From the NCBI GenBank assembly GCA_013368315.1, contig JAACJM010000136.1, positions 124,001 to 188,000 of the forward strand: a stretch of 64,000 nt of DNA, given 5' to 3'. The notes beneath the pieces were generated by a model. That model worked only from the letters and a program-made list of their open reading frames with translations, had not been told where the DNA came from and made no database searches. This DNA comes from Tetrapyrgos nigripes (lineage: Eukaryota > Basidiomycota > Agaricomycetes > Agaricales > Campanellaceae). Shown in pieces: positions 1 through 11,805 of this stretch; the first letter of the stretch is position 1, and the number at the start of each line of letters is the position of its first letter. The position numbers were made by a program, and so were the translations under genes.

Positions 1-299
1 TAGAAGAAAGAACGCTAAAACGGTGAAAAGGAACGAAAACCCATCCCAACACCACCTTCCTGCCGTCCATCCATCCCAACATAGCCCAAATCCCCATCTT
101 CGTCCTCACTTCTCATGGCCTTTGTCTGCCCTCCGTCTCCATCTTCGTCTTCGTCTTCGCCTTTTTCCCCAACACCCAGACCCATAACCACTGTGCCCAG
201 AAACCCTCAAAAATCGTCCAACCTTGCAACTCTCCAACCCAAAAAAACCCCACAAAAAACAAACCAAAACTCCAATTAAACCAACTAATTAAAAAAAAA

Positions 300-2481
300 T
301 CACTCACTAGCAGTCCTACTAATCTCTCCACTCCGACTCCCATCTCCCCCCTCACCCAAAGCAGGCTGACTCTCCCCAGCCCAATTCAAATCATACACCC
401 CCCTCGCTCGAGTATTACTCCCCAACTCGGGGTAAGAGAGAGCGTGATTGGGTGGTAAGGCTAGGCGTTTGCGGTAGGGTTCTGTGTATCTGTTTGTGTT
501 TGTGAAGATGAGTTAGTATGGGTATGTGAAGCAAATGAGGGATAGAAAACGAGGACGAGGAATAGAAATAAGAAACAAGAAACACTCACCTAGGAGGCAT
601 CTTCACAGGCTTCGTCACACCGATATAACTCCCATAACTCTCCCTCTCCGCTTTAGAAACATACCCCTTCGGCAGTCCAGGTACAATTCTCTCCCACTCC
701 CTCGAGTCTGTTAAACCGTGTGTCCCTGATGGTCTCCCTCCACCCATCGACCCCGTTGACCCACTCGACGACGTACTCGCATTAAGGTCAATAGACGAAT
801 GCGCCGCAAAACTCCCAACAAGCTGAACATCCTCTCCCCACTTCGCACCCGCCCTCACCAAATCTCTTTCATACTGTCTTACATTCCTCCTCACCGAAAT
901 AACCCTCACAGTCCTTGCTCCTTTTCTCGGCTCCGGGCGTCTTCCAGAGTTGGAAGCGGTAAGAGGGCCGGAGATGTTGGACATGACACTTGTTCGTCCA
1001 TCAGATGGACCGTGAGTGGGGTGGTAAGACGAAGGTGGTCCATACGACGAAGACAATGAAGACGAGGGAGTCGCAGCGAAATTCCCACTCAACATACTAG
1101 GGTACCCTTTAATCCATTCCTTTAACCGAGTGGGGACACCGAGAGTCGTGCCCGTGGCTGTACGGGTGTTTTTGAGCATTTCGCCTACGGTGCCAGAGTT
1201 GGGTTGGGTTTGCGTCAATCTGGTTTGAATGTTAGTATAGCGGAAACGACATGAGACTAAGACTTACCCAGCACTATCCTGCCACCTCACAAACGCTAAT
1301 AAAACATGTTCCATCGCTCCTACTGCTTTCAAGTATCCGACGTAGGTTTCGTGGAAGCCTGTCATAGTGCCGAAGAAGAAAAAAATGTATTGTTTGCGTC
1401 AGAAAAAACGACAAAAATCGAAGAAAAAACGCCCACTCACCGATAACCATCCCAGGCCCTCCCAAACCAAACACGAGCGGTCCAAAAAGCGGAGACAACG
1501 TAGGAGGGGTATGTCCTGAAGATGCACTATGCGCTGTTAACCTTGCAAACAGAGAGAAGAGCGAGAGGAGTATATGTGGGAGAGGCGAAGGGAGTGACTG
1601 GGCGTGGATATCTGAAGAGGTCGAGGTCGACCCAGGGATGTTATAAATGATTCCAGGAGACGAAGTAAGAAAGGTAGCGAAATGAGTTGGAGGGTAGCCT
1701 AAGGCAGCTTCTTGATCCCTCCAATGGGTATAGTGTTCCCAAGGTATGAGACCTCGTAATTCTGTCCCAAGGTTTCCTCCTTCCCCAGGAGAAGGCGTAG
1801 TCGGTTCCCCAGAAGAGTATGTCTGAATCCTCACGACTCTAGCCAATCCCCACCGGAGACACATTCCCAACTCGTGCATACCCGCAAATCTAGCTTCTTC
1901 TCTCCACTTCTTATCCGCTTCTGCTCGGTCTTTTTCAGTCATTAGTGCGAAGCCGCCGCCTGTACTCGCGCTGAGACTAAGACTTCCCACTCCCCCTCCC
2001 ACCTCCCACAAGTCCCCAAAAAACAATCAATCAACCTCTTCACTGCACTAACTCTCACATCTAAGGCCAGATTGCTGAATATAAACGGCGTACTCAACCC
2101 TCCTCTCCCAGCCAACTCTTCACAACAGACATCTACCAGCCTCTTTACGTTTTCCACTGATAGAACGACATGACGTGCATAGGAGAGGTATCCGTAGTCT
2201 GGACCGAGGTGGGTGATGGGGTTGCCAGAGGGGGTGGTTGGGTTGGAGAGGGTGGTAGGGAGGTAGGTGTATGTCGGGTAGAGGGGGGGTAGGTCGACGA
2301 CTGCTTGGAGATGGGAGGGGGTAATGGTGTTGTTGGAGAGAGAAGAAGAGGGTCGGTAAAGAGGAGAACTTAGAGTCCTAGACCTCTGCTTGTCATCGTA
2401 AACTCTTCCAAATTCGTCGGTTGTTTCGCCTGCTGGAGCGAGCTGGGAAGTGGTCCTTGTCCGAGAAAAGATGCTCGGCAT
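300..2481 (-). CDS. Msb1/Mug8-domain cell-polarity protein
   Basis: Five exons join in phase: 2481-2010, 1959-1441, 1358-1268, 1219-590 and 417-300, giving about 609 residues with stop at 300-302. All introns are GT-AG; the first is only 50 bp. The protein starts MPSIFSRTRTTSQLAP, continues with DYGYLSYARHVVLSVENV and TPFIFSNLALDVRVSAVKRL, then an RWGLARVVRI segment, and PLFGPLVFGLGGPGM followed by an exon reading FHETYVGYLKAVGAMEHVLL. This order matches what I know of the fungal Msb1/Mug8 domain (PF08101), linked in yeasts to Rho/Cdc42 polarity signalling and meiotic up-regulation. The C-terminal third is Ser/Gly/Arg-rich and likely disordered. The last exon (from SNTRARGVYDLNWAGES) is inferred from phase only. 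The 299 bp downstream hold no other gene that I can see. Confidence 0.75.
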
Positions 2482-2825
2482 CCCTGTAGTCCCCCTACTT
2501 CAAAGTAGATCCCCCCTGCTTCAAAGTAGAAAGAAAGTAAAGAGTAGAAGAAGAGAGAGAAAAGTTGAAAGGTTTTGAAGAGAAAGACGTTGTTTGTTTG
2601 TACAAAAAACAAATCACACGCAACCAACGGTGAGACTAGTCCATGGACTGTATCTGCAAGACGTCTGTTAACGCCACCTCCTTTATGCCTCCTGACAGTC
2701 AATTAGTTTTTCGAGCTCTGTTCCGAGCATAACGACTCCACTCTACGTACAGGACGTCGATACTTGCGATCCACAACCAGTGTTCTTGCGTTGATCAGCA
2801 TTTTTAAGAGACGGTCCGATGTCCA

Positions 2826-3240
2826 TGATGCACAATGGGTACATATGTACGTGTGCCTCGCTCATCTGCTAACGGACTATGACTGTTGACCGACTCGTAG
2901 GCGTTGCATCCTTACCACTGCCAACATCATCTACGCACACTAGCTATCGTCGTAGCTTGTCTTCCGCGTCTCCAACTCAAGGCACCAGGTACCGCATCTT
3001 CATCAACATCAAGAGTGACGACTACCAAAACCCATCATCTTACTAATGTACTCATTGCTGGTTGATGCACAATGGGTGTAGCACTGCCCTCCACTCTCAA
3101 TCTCCTTCCAACTACGACTCCGATACTTACCCATACCACTGCCGCTGCCAGCACGAGTTATCGTACACACTGGCTGTCGTCGTAATGTGTCGTCCTACGA
3201 GGCTACGTGTCTCCGAGCCACCATGAGGGCGCCAGGTACC
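2826..3240. repeat. diverged tandem duplication, about 236-245 bp unit
   Basis: The string GATGCACAATGGGT occurs at about 2828 and again at about 3064. Each copy is followed at matching spacing by TACCACTGCC, then by a segment like ACACT-GCT-TCGTCGTA, and then by a GC-CAGGTACC segment (about 2983 and 3228). The two copies are clearly related but have diverged by substitutions and small indels. Confidence 0.6.
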
Positions 3241-5234
3241 TCTGACCCCAGAGGCTGAGCCTTCTTCTGAGTAAACAATCAAATCAAGCTCAAGACCCGG
3301 AACATTACAAGCTTTGACCTCCGAGTCCGTATCGCATTACTTATGTACATTGTACTCACTCTGACTCTGTTTCTATTTCTGGTCCTGATCATCAAGGTCC
3401 AAGTGCTACAGCTTTGCACTTAAACTTTGCACTCAGGCTCAGGCTGCGGAGGACACCGTTACTTACACGACCGCACCGAACTCGGAACCCGGCCATGGTC
3501 CATCACACCTTCACCCAGGTCCCACACCTACACCCAGTGCCCACTAGTACTGAAGCTAATACCGAACCCCAGCTCCAACAAGTTCCAAGTCGCGCTCAAA
3601 CCCTCTACTAGTAGTCTTAGATCTGTTTAAGTATTCAATCTCTTAGTCATACTAGTAATCATCATCTATTGATCAATCAATCAAAGCCAAAGCCTCGTCA
3701 TGACTCGAGTCACAAACCAGCTTTCGACTGAACCCCGTACCCGTATCGTCAAGGGCTTCTCCATTATCGTCCGTATACCAACCGCATACGGATTTTACGG
3801 TCGGATGTACGGGTACTAGTACCGTTCTATAAGTGTATGGTAGGTAATCCTGTCTAAACGACCGCTTGGTGAACCCATAGATGGCTTTTCTCGGTGAGTT
3901 CCAGGCAAGTACTTAGTACTTACTTACCTTGCGAATTAGTTCATATTCTAAATCAATTAGTCCAAATCCATGTACATATGTACTTAAAAATGGTTTGAAA
4001 TTCGGCTAATGGCCGGAAACAAGCTGGAAGTCCATAAATGGTAAGACCGAGCTGCTTAAACTTTAAAAGCTTTCTGACGACATTTCCATTTCGCCTTCAA
4101 TACTTATATTCGCCTCATCTCATTATTAATATATGTAAAGTGCATAGACATACCATACATGTCATACAATCATTCAGGACACTTGGGAACGCATGCGCAT
4201 TTGGTGGCACAAAACGAGGCTAGTAACCTTGGCCCTTGGGTCGGTATGAACCCGTAACTTCAAAATACAGTCGTAAAACCGTATATGTAAATACCCGTAC
4301 TACTGTACCGCCGAGGTTCCGAAAATGTAAGTTTACGGTCGTGCCCGTAGACAGTACGGTACGGTGTCCAGCCCCACGTATACCAGCTGCCCCTGTAAAA
4401 ATGCTGGACAGCATATCCTCTGGCCAGAAAGAGTGGTGTGCTGCAGCACGAGCTCCCATCAGAAGGTCTAGCTCGTTTATGGCTCATGCTGGAATGTGCT
4501 GGATTCCTAATTTGGGTCTGGTCCAGCACAGTCCAGCACGATGCGTCAGTCTGAATCACCCGCTCCTTGCTGTGGGTTTATGAGCGGTGATAGCGCCTTT
4601 TCTGAGCGTAGCGTCGGTTAGCGTCGGTCGCAGTCGATACGGCCAGTTTGTCCAAACTGGGTTCCGGGCCTTTATACCATTTATTTTAGTCGAGCAATTT
4701 AATTTGGATAGGATAGAAATTTGGAGGCGAACCGGAGGCGTTTCTCCTTGGAGTTTCCCTTAGATACTAAGTGTAAGATCCTCACGCGTACGTCAATCCT
4801 TATACATACGTACCTTTGTCCTTCACAGAAATATCTGAATATAACGAGATTCAAACATACGGAAGAATGAGATTCTGAAAACATACCATTAAAACATATA
4901 CATATGTCTTTCCTCAGAGTTTCCCCTAGAGACTATATGCCTATGCATAGCTTCAAGAAGTATATGTCAGAACTCATACGGAAGAACTCATGTGGAAGAA
5001 TGAGAAACATACATGTCTTGACATCCTACTCAATACCATGATTTTCCAAGAAATACTAGCATGTCATTGATCAAGAAAAAATTACAGCTTTGAAGCTATG
5101 TACAAGTAAACACCAAAGCGAACGAGTACTTAAGTACTTATTACTTACAAGAACAACGCATCCCACCATACGCCATATAGTGTCAAGAACTACCCTTTTA
5201 CTCTACTTCGCTTCCTTGAGTCCATTCGCTTCAC

Positions 5235-5400
5235 TAACCGTCCTAGGTTCCCGGTAGGGAATAGCACGGGTTGGCGGGGAAATGACGGGTGGCGGGGACG
5301 GGGTATGGCGGGGACGGGGACGGGTTAGCTTATCTCATCCCGTTCCAAACCCGCAACCCGCCAGGCGGGTAAATTGACCCGCCACCTCTGATGGACTTTG
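5235..5400. repeat. GC-rich short direct repeats before the hAT relic
   Basis: Repeated GGCGGGGACGGG and related units occur on the plus strand, then their complements (CCCGCAACCCGCC and GACCCGCCACC) at 5345-5388, so the tract can fold on itself. It lies about 150 bp upstream of the hAT transposase start, where subterminal repeats of a hAT element would be expected. I could not fix the element end. Confidence 0.45.
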
Positions 5401-5539
5401 TAAAGCCGGCGCCGGCATAACTTGGAGTAGTCTTGACTGTATAGTTATTCCAGGCCCGTAGCTAGACCTAATCAAAACGTAGTACCAGGGAAAGAATATA
5501 CAAACAAAATTCTTGAGTTCCTCTGACCTCGAAGTAACA

Positions 5540-8100
5540 ATGCGCCCCGATTCACCCATTCCGGAAAACCTCCAGACCAAAGAGAAGAAACGCAAATCTA
5601 TTGCGACGGCCAGAGCCAATGGCAACGATCCTATTGACTCCGCACTTCCATCATCAAAAAAAGCAAAGACCACCGGCAGTGTGCGTTAATGTAATCTGCA
5701 ATACAGTTGCCTATTCACTCCTACTTACACACAGGGTAACGCCCGCACTTCAAGAGCCAAGTCTACTGCCAAAACAGTTGTCAAAGCCGCAACTCAAAAG
5801 CTCAAGAACACATTGTCAAAACCAAAAGGGAAGCAGAAAAAGACAACGGCTACCTCAGACATTGAGGTAAATCTTGACTTCGTACCATACTATATATTTT
5901 ACTGACCTTGACCTCCATGTACATATTTACAGTCGGATAAAGATAGTACTGACGACCAGCAAGCATACACTACTCCTACAGCCAAATCTTCTCAGGCTGC
6001 TGTGATTGACGTGGACGAGGATAGCGATGATGAGCCCCAACCAGCTCCGCACAAAAAGTCCTCTGGTCCCAAGGCTACTGGAATGGATGTTGACGAGGAT
6101 AGTGATGATGATGACGGCACCAGTTCTTGCGAGAGCGAGCCTATTCAGGAGCAAACGGACGACGCTGAACTAGGTGAGTGTTTTCGTAACTATTCGAATG
6201 GTTTACTCACCTGGAAATAGAACGCTTGATGAAGGGATGGAACTCACCCGCATACGCCTTTTTTGACCCAACCCCATCTATCGAGTACATTAATGGTCGG
6301 AAATGCCATGTTTTCACATGTGGCTCACCTTTATGCAAGAGTAAAGTTCGACGGTTCCAAGACACGGCAGATGCAAAAAGTACCAAGACGTTGGCAACTC
6401 ATGTAAAGGCCTGCAAAGGGTGGGGACCAGCAGCTTTTGAGTCTGTCCAGGGCATGAAGCTGGGAGATGCACGAAAAGCAGCTGGGAGATATGTGAAGGA
6501 TGGAAACATTGTCACTGCTTTCAAGCGGGGAAAGAAAGGCACTATCACTTACAGTCATCGAGCTCATACATCTTGGGAAACGAGGCAAGAGCAGGCTTTG
6601 TATTATTATTGTGGAGGATAACTTACCATTACCAGAGCCGAAATTGTCCGTTGGGTTGCAGAGAGTGGACGACCGTTTGCTATAGTCAAAGACAGAGGTT
6701 TTCAGTGTCTCATGAAGACAGGTAGACCAGGTTACTACTTACCTCATCCAACGACTGTCGCCCGAGATGTTAAGACAGTCTTTGCAAAGACCCGTCAACG
6801 TATCGCGTTGATGTTACAGGTTTGTGGCCCTATACTTCGTTGGATCATTGCGCTGAAAAGTAAAAAAGGAATATGAGGGTGACATTAATTTTGCGACAGA
6901 TGCCTGGAGCTCACCAAACCACCGAGCATATATCGCAATAACGGTTCACTTGGAGCACGACGGTGAACCACTGTCCTTCCTCCTAGACTTCGTTGAGGTT
7001 GCTACAGTCAGTCTGTTGTTTACACGGAATGTATTTTTTACTCACTGTTTTTTCAGTCGCACAGTGGCGAAAATCTTGCGAAAGTCTTTGCTGAGATTCT
7101 GACAGAATTTGGCATTGAGGAGAAGGTTAGTCCAGCTTTCCCATATCCTCAAATAGTACTCACCATGCCCTAGATTCTAAGCATAACTGCTGACAATGCC
7201 TCGTCAAATGACACCATGATATCCGCACTCGAAACCCTCCTTCCTGACTTTCCAGGCGAGCTAAACCGAACGCGTTGCTTTAACCACATCATTAACCTGG
7301 TTGGAAAGAGCTTAACGAAGTTATTTGACATGTCCTCCAGCAAAAAGTCCGAAGACACTGTGGACGACGCTGAAAAGGCTTTGATGGATTTGGCAGCAGG
7401 TGTTGACTTTGAAGATTTGCAGTTTCGTTTGAAGGAGACGGAGGACGGAGAGGAGCGAGAGAAGGACAGTGAGGATCTCGTTGTTGATATGATGGAGGGA
7501 ATGTCGGCAGAGGAGAAGGAAACACTGCGCAAGCAGATTATTCCAGTCCAGCAAGTTTTAGTAAAGGTGAGACTTATGCTCTGAAGAATGGATCAACGGC
7601 TTACTTCTTGTAAATTTTCTAGTTCCGGAAGACAGCATTCAAGGTCATTAACTCGACAACCATCCTTCTTCCGCAATGGCGCGACATCCTAAAAGAAATG
7701 AAGCAGCCTCAGACCGTCATTCCGCGTGATGTTACGACGCGTTGGAACTCGACTTGTGACCTCATCGGTTATTGCATTGATAAGGAGCATAAGAAAGCTT
7801 ACCGTGCAATCACCAATGCTGAAGACGACAATGGTTTACAGCAGTATGCGTTGACGAAGAAGGAATGGGCAATTGCTGAGCAGTTGCACGAGGTCCTTGA
7901 CGTCAGTCCTTGTTCCGCGGAATTCTTACTAAGCATCCCAATTCTGATACCTGGTGATTTTGCGCAGGTTCTTCGTGACGCTACTCTTTTATTCTCCCGC
8001 AAAACACCAAGCTTATCAACAGTGCTGCAGTACTCGATGACATAGACTGGCAATTCACAGAAATGGGCCTCAACCAGCAGCTTGACCACTTCCCGGACAG
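5540..8100 (+). pseudogene. hAT-family transposase, 3' truncated and frameshifted
   Basis: A multi-exon transposase. An acidic Lys-rich N-terminus (MRPDSPIPENLQ, acidic DVDEDSDDE repeats) precedes a zinc-finger-like region (CHVFTCGSPLCKSKVRRF then TLATHVKAC) and an RNase-H-like core. The core shows ETRAEIVRWV, NFATDAWSSPNHRAYIA, ITADNASSND, a CFNHIINLVGK motif and RDVTTRWNST, all typical of fungal hAT transposases. One intron (6585-6635) begins with GC rather than GT; splicing it restores ETRAEIVRW. Near 8013-8030 the frame breaks: SRKTPSLSTVL runs to a stop, while LDDIDWQFTEMGLNQQLD continues one frame over. The usual C-terminal hAT dimerisation domain is absent, because sequence from about 8095 on belongs to a gene on the other strand. 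Confidence 0.85.
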
Positions 8101-10545
8101 GAGCTATCCGGACCCGCTTTGGTCGACCACCTGATGTGTCCTCCACATTTTTCTCCGGCTCAATTTCACGAATAGGTCTCTTTCGTGGTTTGGCTTTGGG
8201 ACGGGATTTGGAAGGAGTAGACGGGGGAGCTTGAGCGAGAGGAGAAGGGTCGGTGAGGGATAGCGCAGGGATGTTTTCCTTTTCCGTAGGCTTGTCTGAT
8301 TCTTCAGCTTCATGCATTGACGTTAGAGACTCCCCATCAGTTTGCATAGCCCTTCCTCCATGGCCCCGTCCTCAACCTCGCCCATTGCCCCATCCTTGGC
8401 CTCGCCCACGGGGTCCTTGGCAACCACCTCGAGCACTCTTTTTACCCTTCGTCTTCTCATTGAGTTTGGGTGCCTGATCTGATACCTGCGTGCCTCCAAG
8501 GGAGGCTGAGGAGATTGTGGTGGGAAAGAGTCCACTGGCGGTGTTTGGGGGTGCGAATGTAAACGAGATGGCTGATTGTGTGCTGGGTGTGCTGGATGAA
8601 GACTCGGGTGAGCTGGACAGCAAATTGGATGACGTTGGAGTGACGGAAGGCGGTCCGACTACGCCAAACGAGACTATTGGCGTAACCATGCTGGAAATCG
8701 AAGTTCCAGAGGGCACGCTGGAATAGTTCCAGAGGGCACGCTGGAATTACCTAACGATGGTGCTGGAGTCACGCTGGACATTCCAGAGGGCGTGCTGGAG
8801 GTGACTAAACTCGAGAATGAGGGCACAGTGATACTGGAAGCCACTGACGTAGTCATGCTGGACGTTCCAGAGGGCGTGCTAGAGGTGACAGCCGACGTTG
8901 ATGCTGCATACGGGCTTATGGCCATGTCGAAGTCTATGCCATAAAGTAGCTGAGTCATTTCTCCAATTATTTCAGGATGAGCCATGCCATTAGGGGAGTC
9001 AGAGAACGAGTCGGTGAATGAATGGGACTTGACAAATGGGTATAGACCACTAAATGACAAGTCTATACCGGGGGCAGGGTTCTCGGGAGGAAATGACGAC
9101 GTTGGTGGGTTCGCAGGAGACTCCGAAGCTTGGGCTATGGTAATAGGTTGTGACTGTGGGAACGACGTTGGTGGGTTCGCAGGAGACTCTGAAGCTTGGG
9201 CTATGGTAATAGGTTGTGACTGCGGGAACGACATCGGTGGTTTTGAAGGAGATCCCGAAAGTTGAGCTACGGAAATAGGCTGTGACTGCGGGAACGACGA
9301 CGTTGGTGGTTTTGAAGGAGACTTTGGGGATAAGGAAGATGATGTTGCTTCTGATTTTACAGGGGACTCAGAAGGGTTGGCCAGGGTATTAGCCCATAAT
9401 ACACAAACTTCTTTTGCTGTATTAAGCTTTGAGTACATGTAGAAACTTCACTAATGATGATTGACTTATGATATGCCTCTTTTAAAAAGTTTTTATAGCG
9501 ATTGTAGACGACATTTTCGAAGTCTGGAAAATCCATGCTGAACGGTACGCCATTGAGATTCTGTCCGTACTCCCAAACTAGTACTTTGACGTCACCATCA
9601 GGCTTATTGGGATGAGGACCACCAGCAAGAACTGTGAATGACCAGCCAGTTTCGACGCCGACTTTGTTGAAAAACATTCTCAAGAGTCCCGCCAAGCCAG
9701 AGATAGCCCTGAGGAGATGGTTCACTTCAGTTTTGAAAGCAACAGGACAAGTAACAAGTTCTGCTCACCTCGCATACTCCTCAGGAGTACGATCCTCTCC
9801 TGACTGACTAGTTTTTTCCTTCTGCTTCCTAGCTGCATCCTCCTCAATATGCTGGGAAACGAGAGCTTTCACCTCAGGAGTAGCGGAGTCATATAGCTCT
9901 TTTGTTACTGCGCGCCTGATGGTCATGAGTTCGCTTGGGCTGAGTTCGGAAGAGAGGGCATCCGAGTCGAGGTCGGGCTCAGACTTGACAGCGAGAGAAG
10001 CTTCATCAGTAGGGATGGAAGAGCTCGGCGACTGGGACTGGGACTAGGAATTTTTCTTGTACTCGCTGACACGTTCGTTAATGAGGGGCTTCACATCGGT
10101 CTCGTTGTACAAGTGACCGTATGCTTCCTCTTCACGCAAACGACGCGTATGTTTACTGGTGCCCTGAGAAGTGATGGCCTTCAAAAGGTGTTTTGTCACT
10201 TGGGAATCTGAGGTCACACCACCACGAGACTTCCATCGGTTCCGGTACCAATCCTTGATTTGCTGTAATCATTGAGTATGTGAGCGAGAAATATACATAG
10301 GGAAAAATGTCAATACATACCTGCTTGGCGTATTTAGTGGCACGTATATTAGTGTTGAGAAGCTCGGTAGAGGAGTTCCCAGCTTGGGCTATTTCAGCCT
10401 CGGTCAAAACCACAGGCCACCTCTTGAAGAAATTCTTAGTGAGGTCAGGCCAGAACTTATAGAGCCTGTTATTGGTCTTCGCACTGGCGTAATCGTCCCA
10501 TAAGCCATTGAGGTACTCGTACTGTTCGTCGTTTGTCCAACCCAT
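8101..10545 (-). pseudogene. unnamed agaricomycete family protein, decayed
   Basis: Starts MGWTNDEQYEYLNGLW and continues with FWPDLTKNFFKRWPVV. A clean GT-AG intron follows KYAKQ, then IKDWYRNRWKSRGG and LREEEAYGHLYNETDVKP. A TAG stop at 10044-10046 interrupts a Ser-Gln run (CAG codons before and after), after which the frame continues to PEEYAR, an intron, and GLLRMFFNKVGVETGWSFTV then LAGGPHPNKPDG. I recall this GWSFTVLAGGPHP family as abundant and unnamed in agaricomycete proteomes, but I could not search for it. The C-terminal half is Ser/Thr/Pro-rich with 22-residue tandem repeats (FPQSQPITIAQASESPANPP), then Gly/Arg-rich, then KPRKRPIREIEPEK and RPKRVRI. Connecting the core to this tail needs a frameshift or unseen intron near 9440. 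The 3' end fuses into inverted hAT sequence near 8100. Function unknown. Confidence 0.6.
9085..9330. repeat. in-frame tandem repeat, about 66-69 bp unit
   Basis: Four units on the minus strand encode SKPPTS-FPQSQPI-AQ-SESP-like blocks inside the decayed gene. Neighbouring copies at about 9100-9160 and 9165-9225 are almost identical in DNA, which indicates recent expansion. Confidence 0.8.
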
Positions 10546-10619
10546 GATCTGAAATTATTAGTAGGGCTTGAGTAGGGCTCAATAAAAACTACAAAGACAC
10601 TCACTCACCAGTCAGAAGA

Positions 10620-10735
10620 ATCAGCACGATTTTTTCAGTGCAAGGTTAGGCTCAAAGTTCAGCACGAGTCAGCACGAGACTCAGCACAATTTCAGCAAGA
10701 GCAGCGGAAGTGCTACCGCCACCAAACAAGTTGTA
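10620..10735. repeat. short CAGCACGA direct repeats
   Basis: At least four copies of TCAGCAC(G/A)A occur within about 60 bp (from 10619 to 10690), followed by CAGCAAGAGCAGC. The tract lies upstream of both flanking genes. It resembles CAGCAC-type clusters near 4.4 kb, 15.7-16.1 kb and 20.1-20.3 kb and may be subterminal transposon sequence. Confidence 0.5.
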
Positions 10736-10818
10736 CAGTTTGTCCTCAGCAACTTCTCCAGCCTATAAATAAAAGAATCCCTTCGGTCCTCTTCTTTTCA
10801 ACTTGAACCCTGTCCACT

Positions 10819-11805
10819 ATGAACCCCATCGAAAACCTCAACGAACAACTTGCTGGCCTCCTGTTCCTCTTGCCACTGGCAACCCTTCAAGTACTGGCCC
10901 CAACCAGCCAGTCTGCTCTGTCACGCCGCAGTAAGATTCTCCTAATAGCCATTTGATTACCGGACTGATTGAGAACTTAAAACAGCCACCAGGGCCAGTG
11001 CGACCCTTGTTCTGACTGCCGCAGCTCAGCTTGAAGCTGGTAAGTACTCATTGTCTTTGACATTCCCTCCATCTCTAATTCTTAAGTATCGATAGCTGAA
11101 TGACTCATTTCTGCTCTCAGAGCAAAGTCGGGCGTTACTGCCAGTACTCCTGGCACCAGACAAAACACTAACACTAACGCTGCTCGCTATGGTGAGTAGT
11201 GGGTCTTTCCCTTTCAATACGACTAATTAAATTCCTCTCTATCTCTTACAGCCCTGTTCCGGACTGCTGCTGCAGCCGCAGCGGACTACAGTGCTAGCAA
11301 CGATCTCGCTGGAGCATTTGGTAAGTACTTACCATCATCTTTTTTCACTTCACTTCTCACTCACTCTCCCTTCTTAACAGCGAGTGCTTTCACCATCTCC
11401 CCAGGCACGCCTGGCGTTCAAACTTGAGTCCCACTCGGTGATCGGCCTGCAATGGCGTTGGGGTGCCCGTCTTGTGGTGAAACTGTCAAGCTCCCCCCCC
11501 TCAGTTGAGGTGGTATACTATTCTCGTAGGTCTCCATTTCGGCTGGGTCAAGGGATGGTGAGTCTCTTTTTCGTTGTCAACCATGTTTCCTTTACTGATT
11601 TTTTTTCTGCTCGTGCATTAGGGATACAATGCGTGCCCTTACCCTTGGTGTCGAAAATGGAAAGGCCCAATGGTGTGTCGACAAGCACACCGCTCGCATG
11701 CTGTTCTTCAACGAAGTTGAAAATGGCAGGGTCAAAATTTCTAACCCTAACCGTGTCTCTTTTGGGGAGTTGCGCAGTGGCCATGGCCAGCTCTTTACTG
11801 CTTAA
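10819..11805 (+). CDS. unnamed small multi-exon protein, possible transposon passenger
   Basis: Six exons are suggested by splice sites and phase. The first reads MNPIENLNEQLAGLLF; then TTRASATLVLTAAAQLEA, a Thr/Asn-rich exon ending NTNTNAARY, ALFRTAAAAAADYSASNDLAGAF, VLSPSPQARLAFKLESHS with VIGLQWRWGARLVV, and a last exon DTMRALTLGVENGKAQWC to FGELRSGHGQLFTA and stop at 11803. Introns 1-4 join in phase when nearby alternative AG acceptors are used. The last intron (donor near 11558, acceptor near 11621) does not join in frame with standard sites, so the gene may be broken there. I recall similar FK-E-H-VIGLQWRWGA proteins next to transposons in other mushrooms, without a known function. A TATAAATAAAAG stretch near 10763 may be its promoter. 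Confidence 0.5.

Larger units (their letters stand above)
2482..5539. other. gene-poor repeat-bearing interval
   Basis: I see no supportable gene. Contents are a diverged tandem duplication (2826-3240), a cluster of CAGCAC/TGCTGG motifs including the palindrome TGCTGCAGCA near 4440, and a G-rich tract near 5240-5400 that precedes the hAT relic. Short open frames near 4.2-4.6 kb overlap on both strands and have no recognisable content. Confidence 0.5.

Noticed and set aside
3733..4360. Possible inverted repeats with ACGGGTAC / GTACCG strings
   Set aside because: The matches are short and interrupted and no target duplication is visible.
4220..4583. Overlapping open frames on both strands near 4.2-4.6 kb
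   Set aside because: Mutually overlapping, no conserved motif, and located in a repeat-motif cluster.
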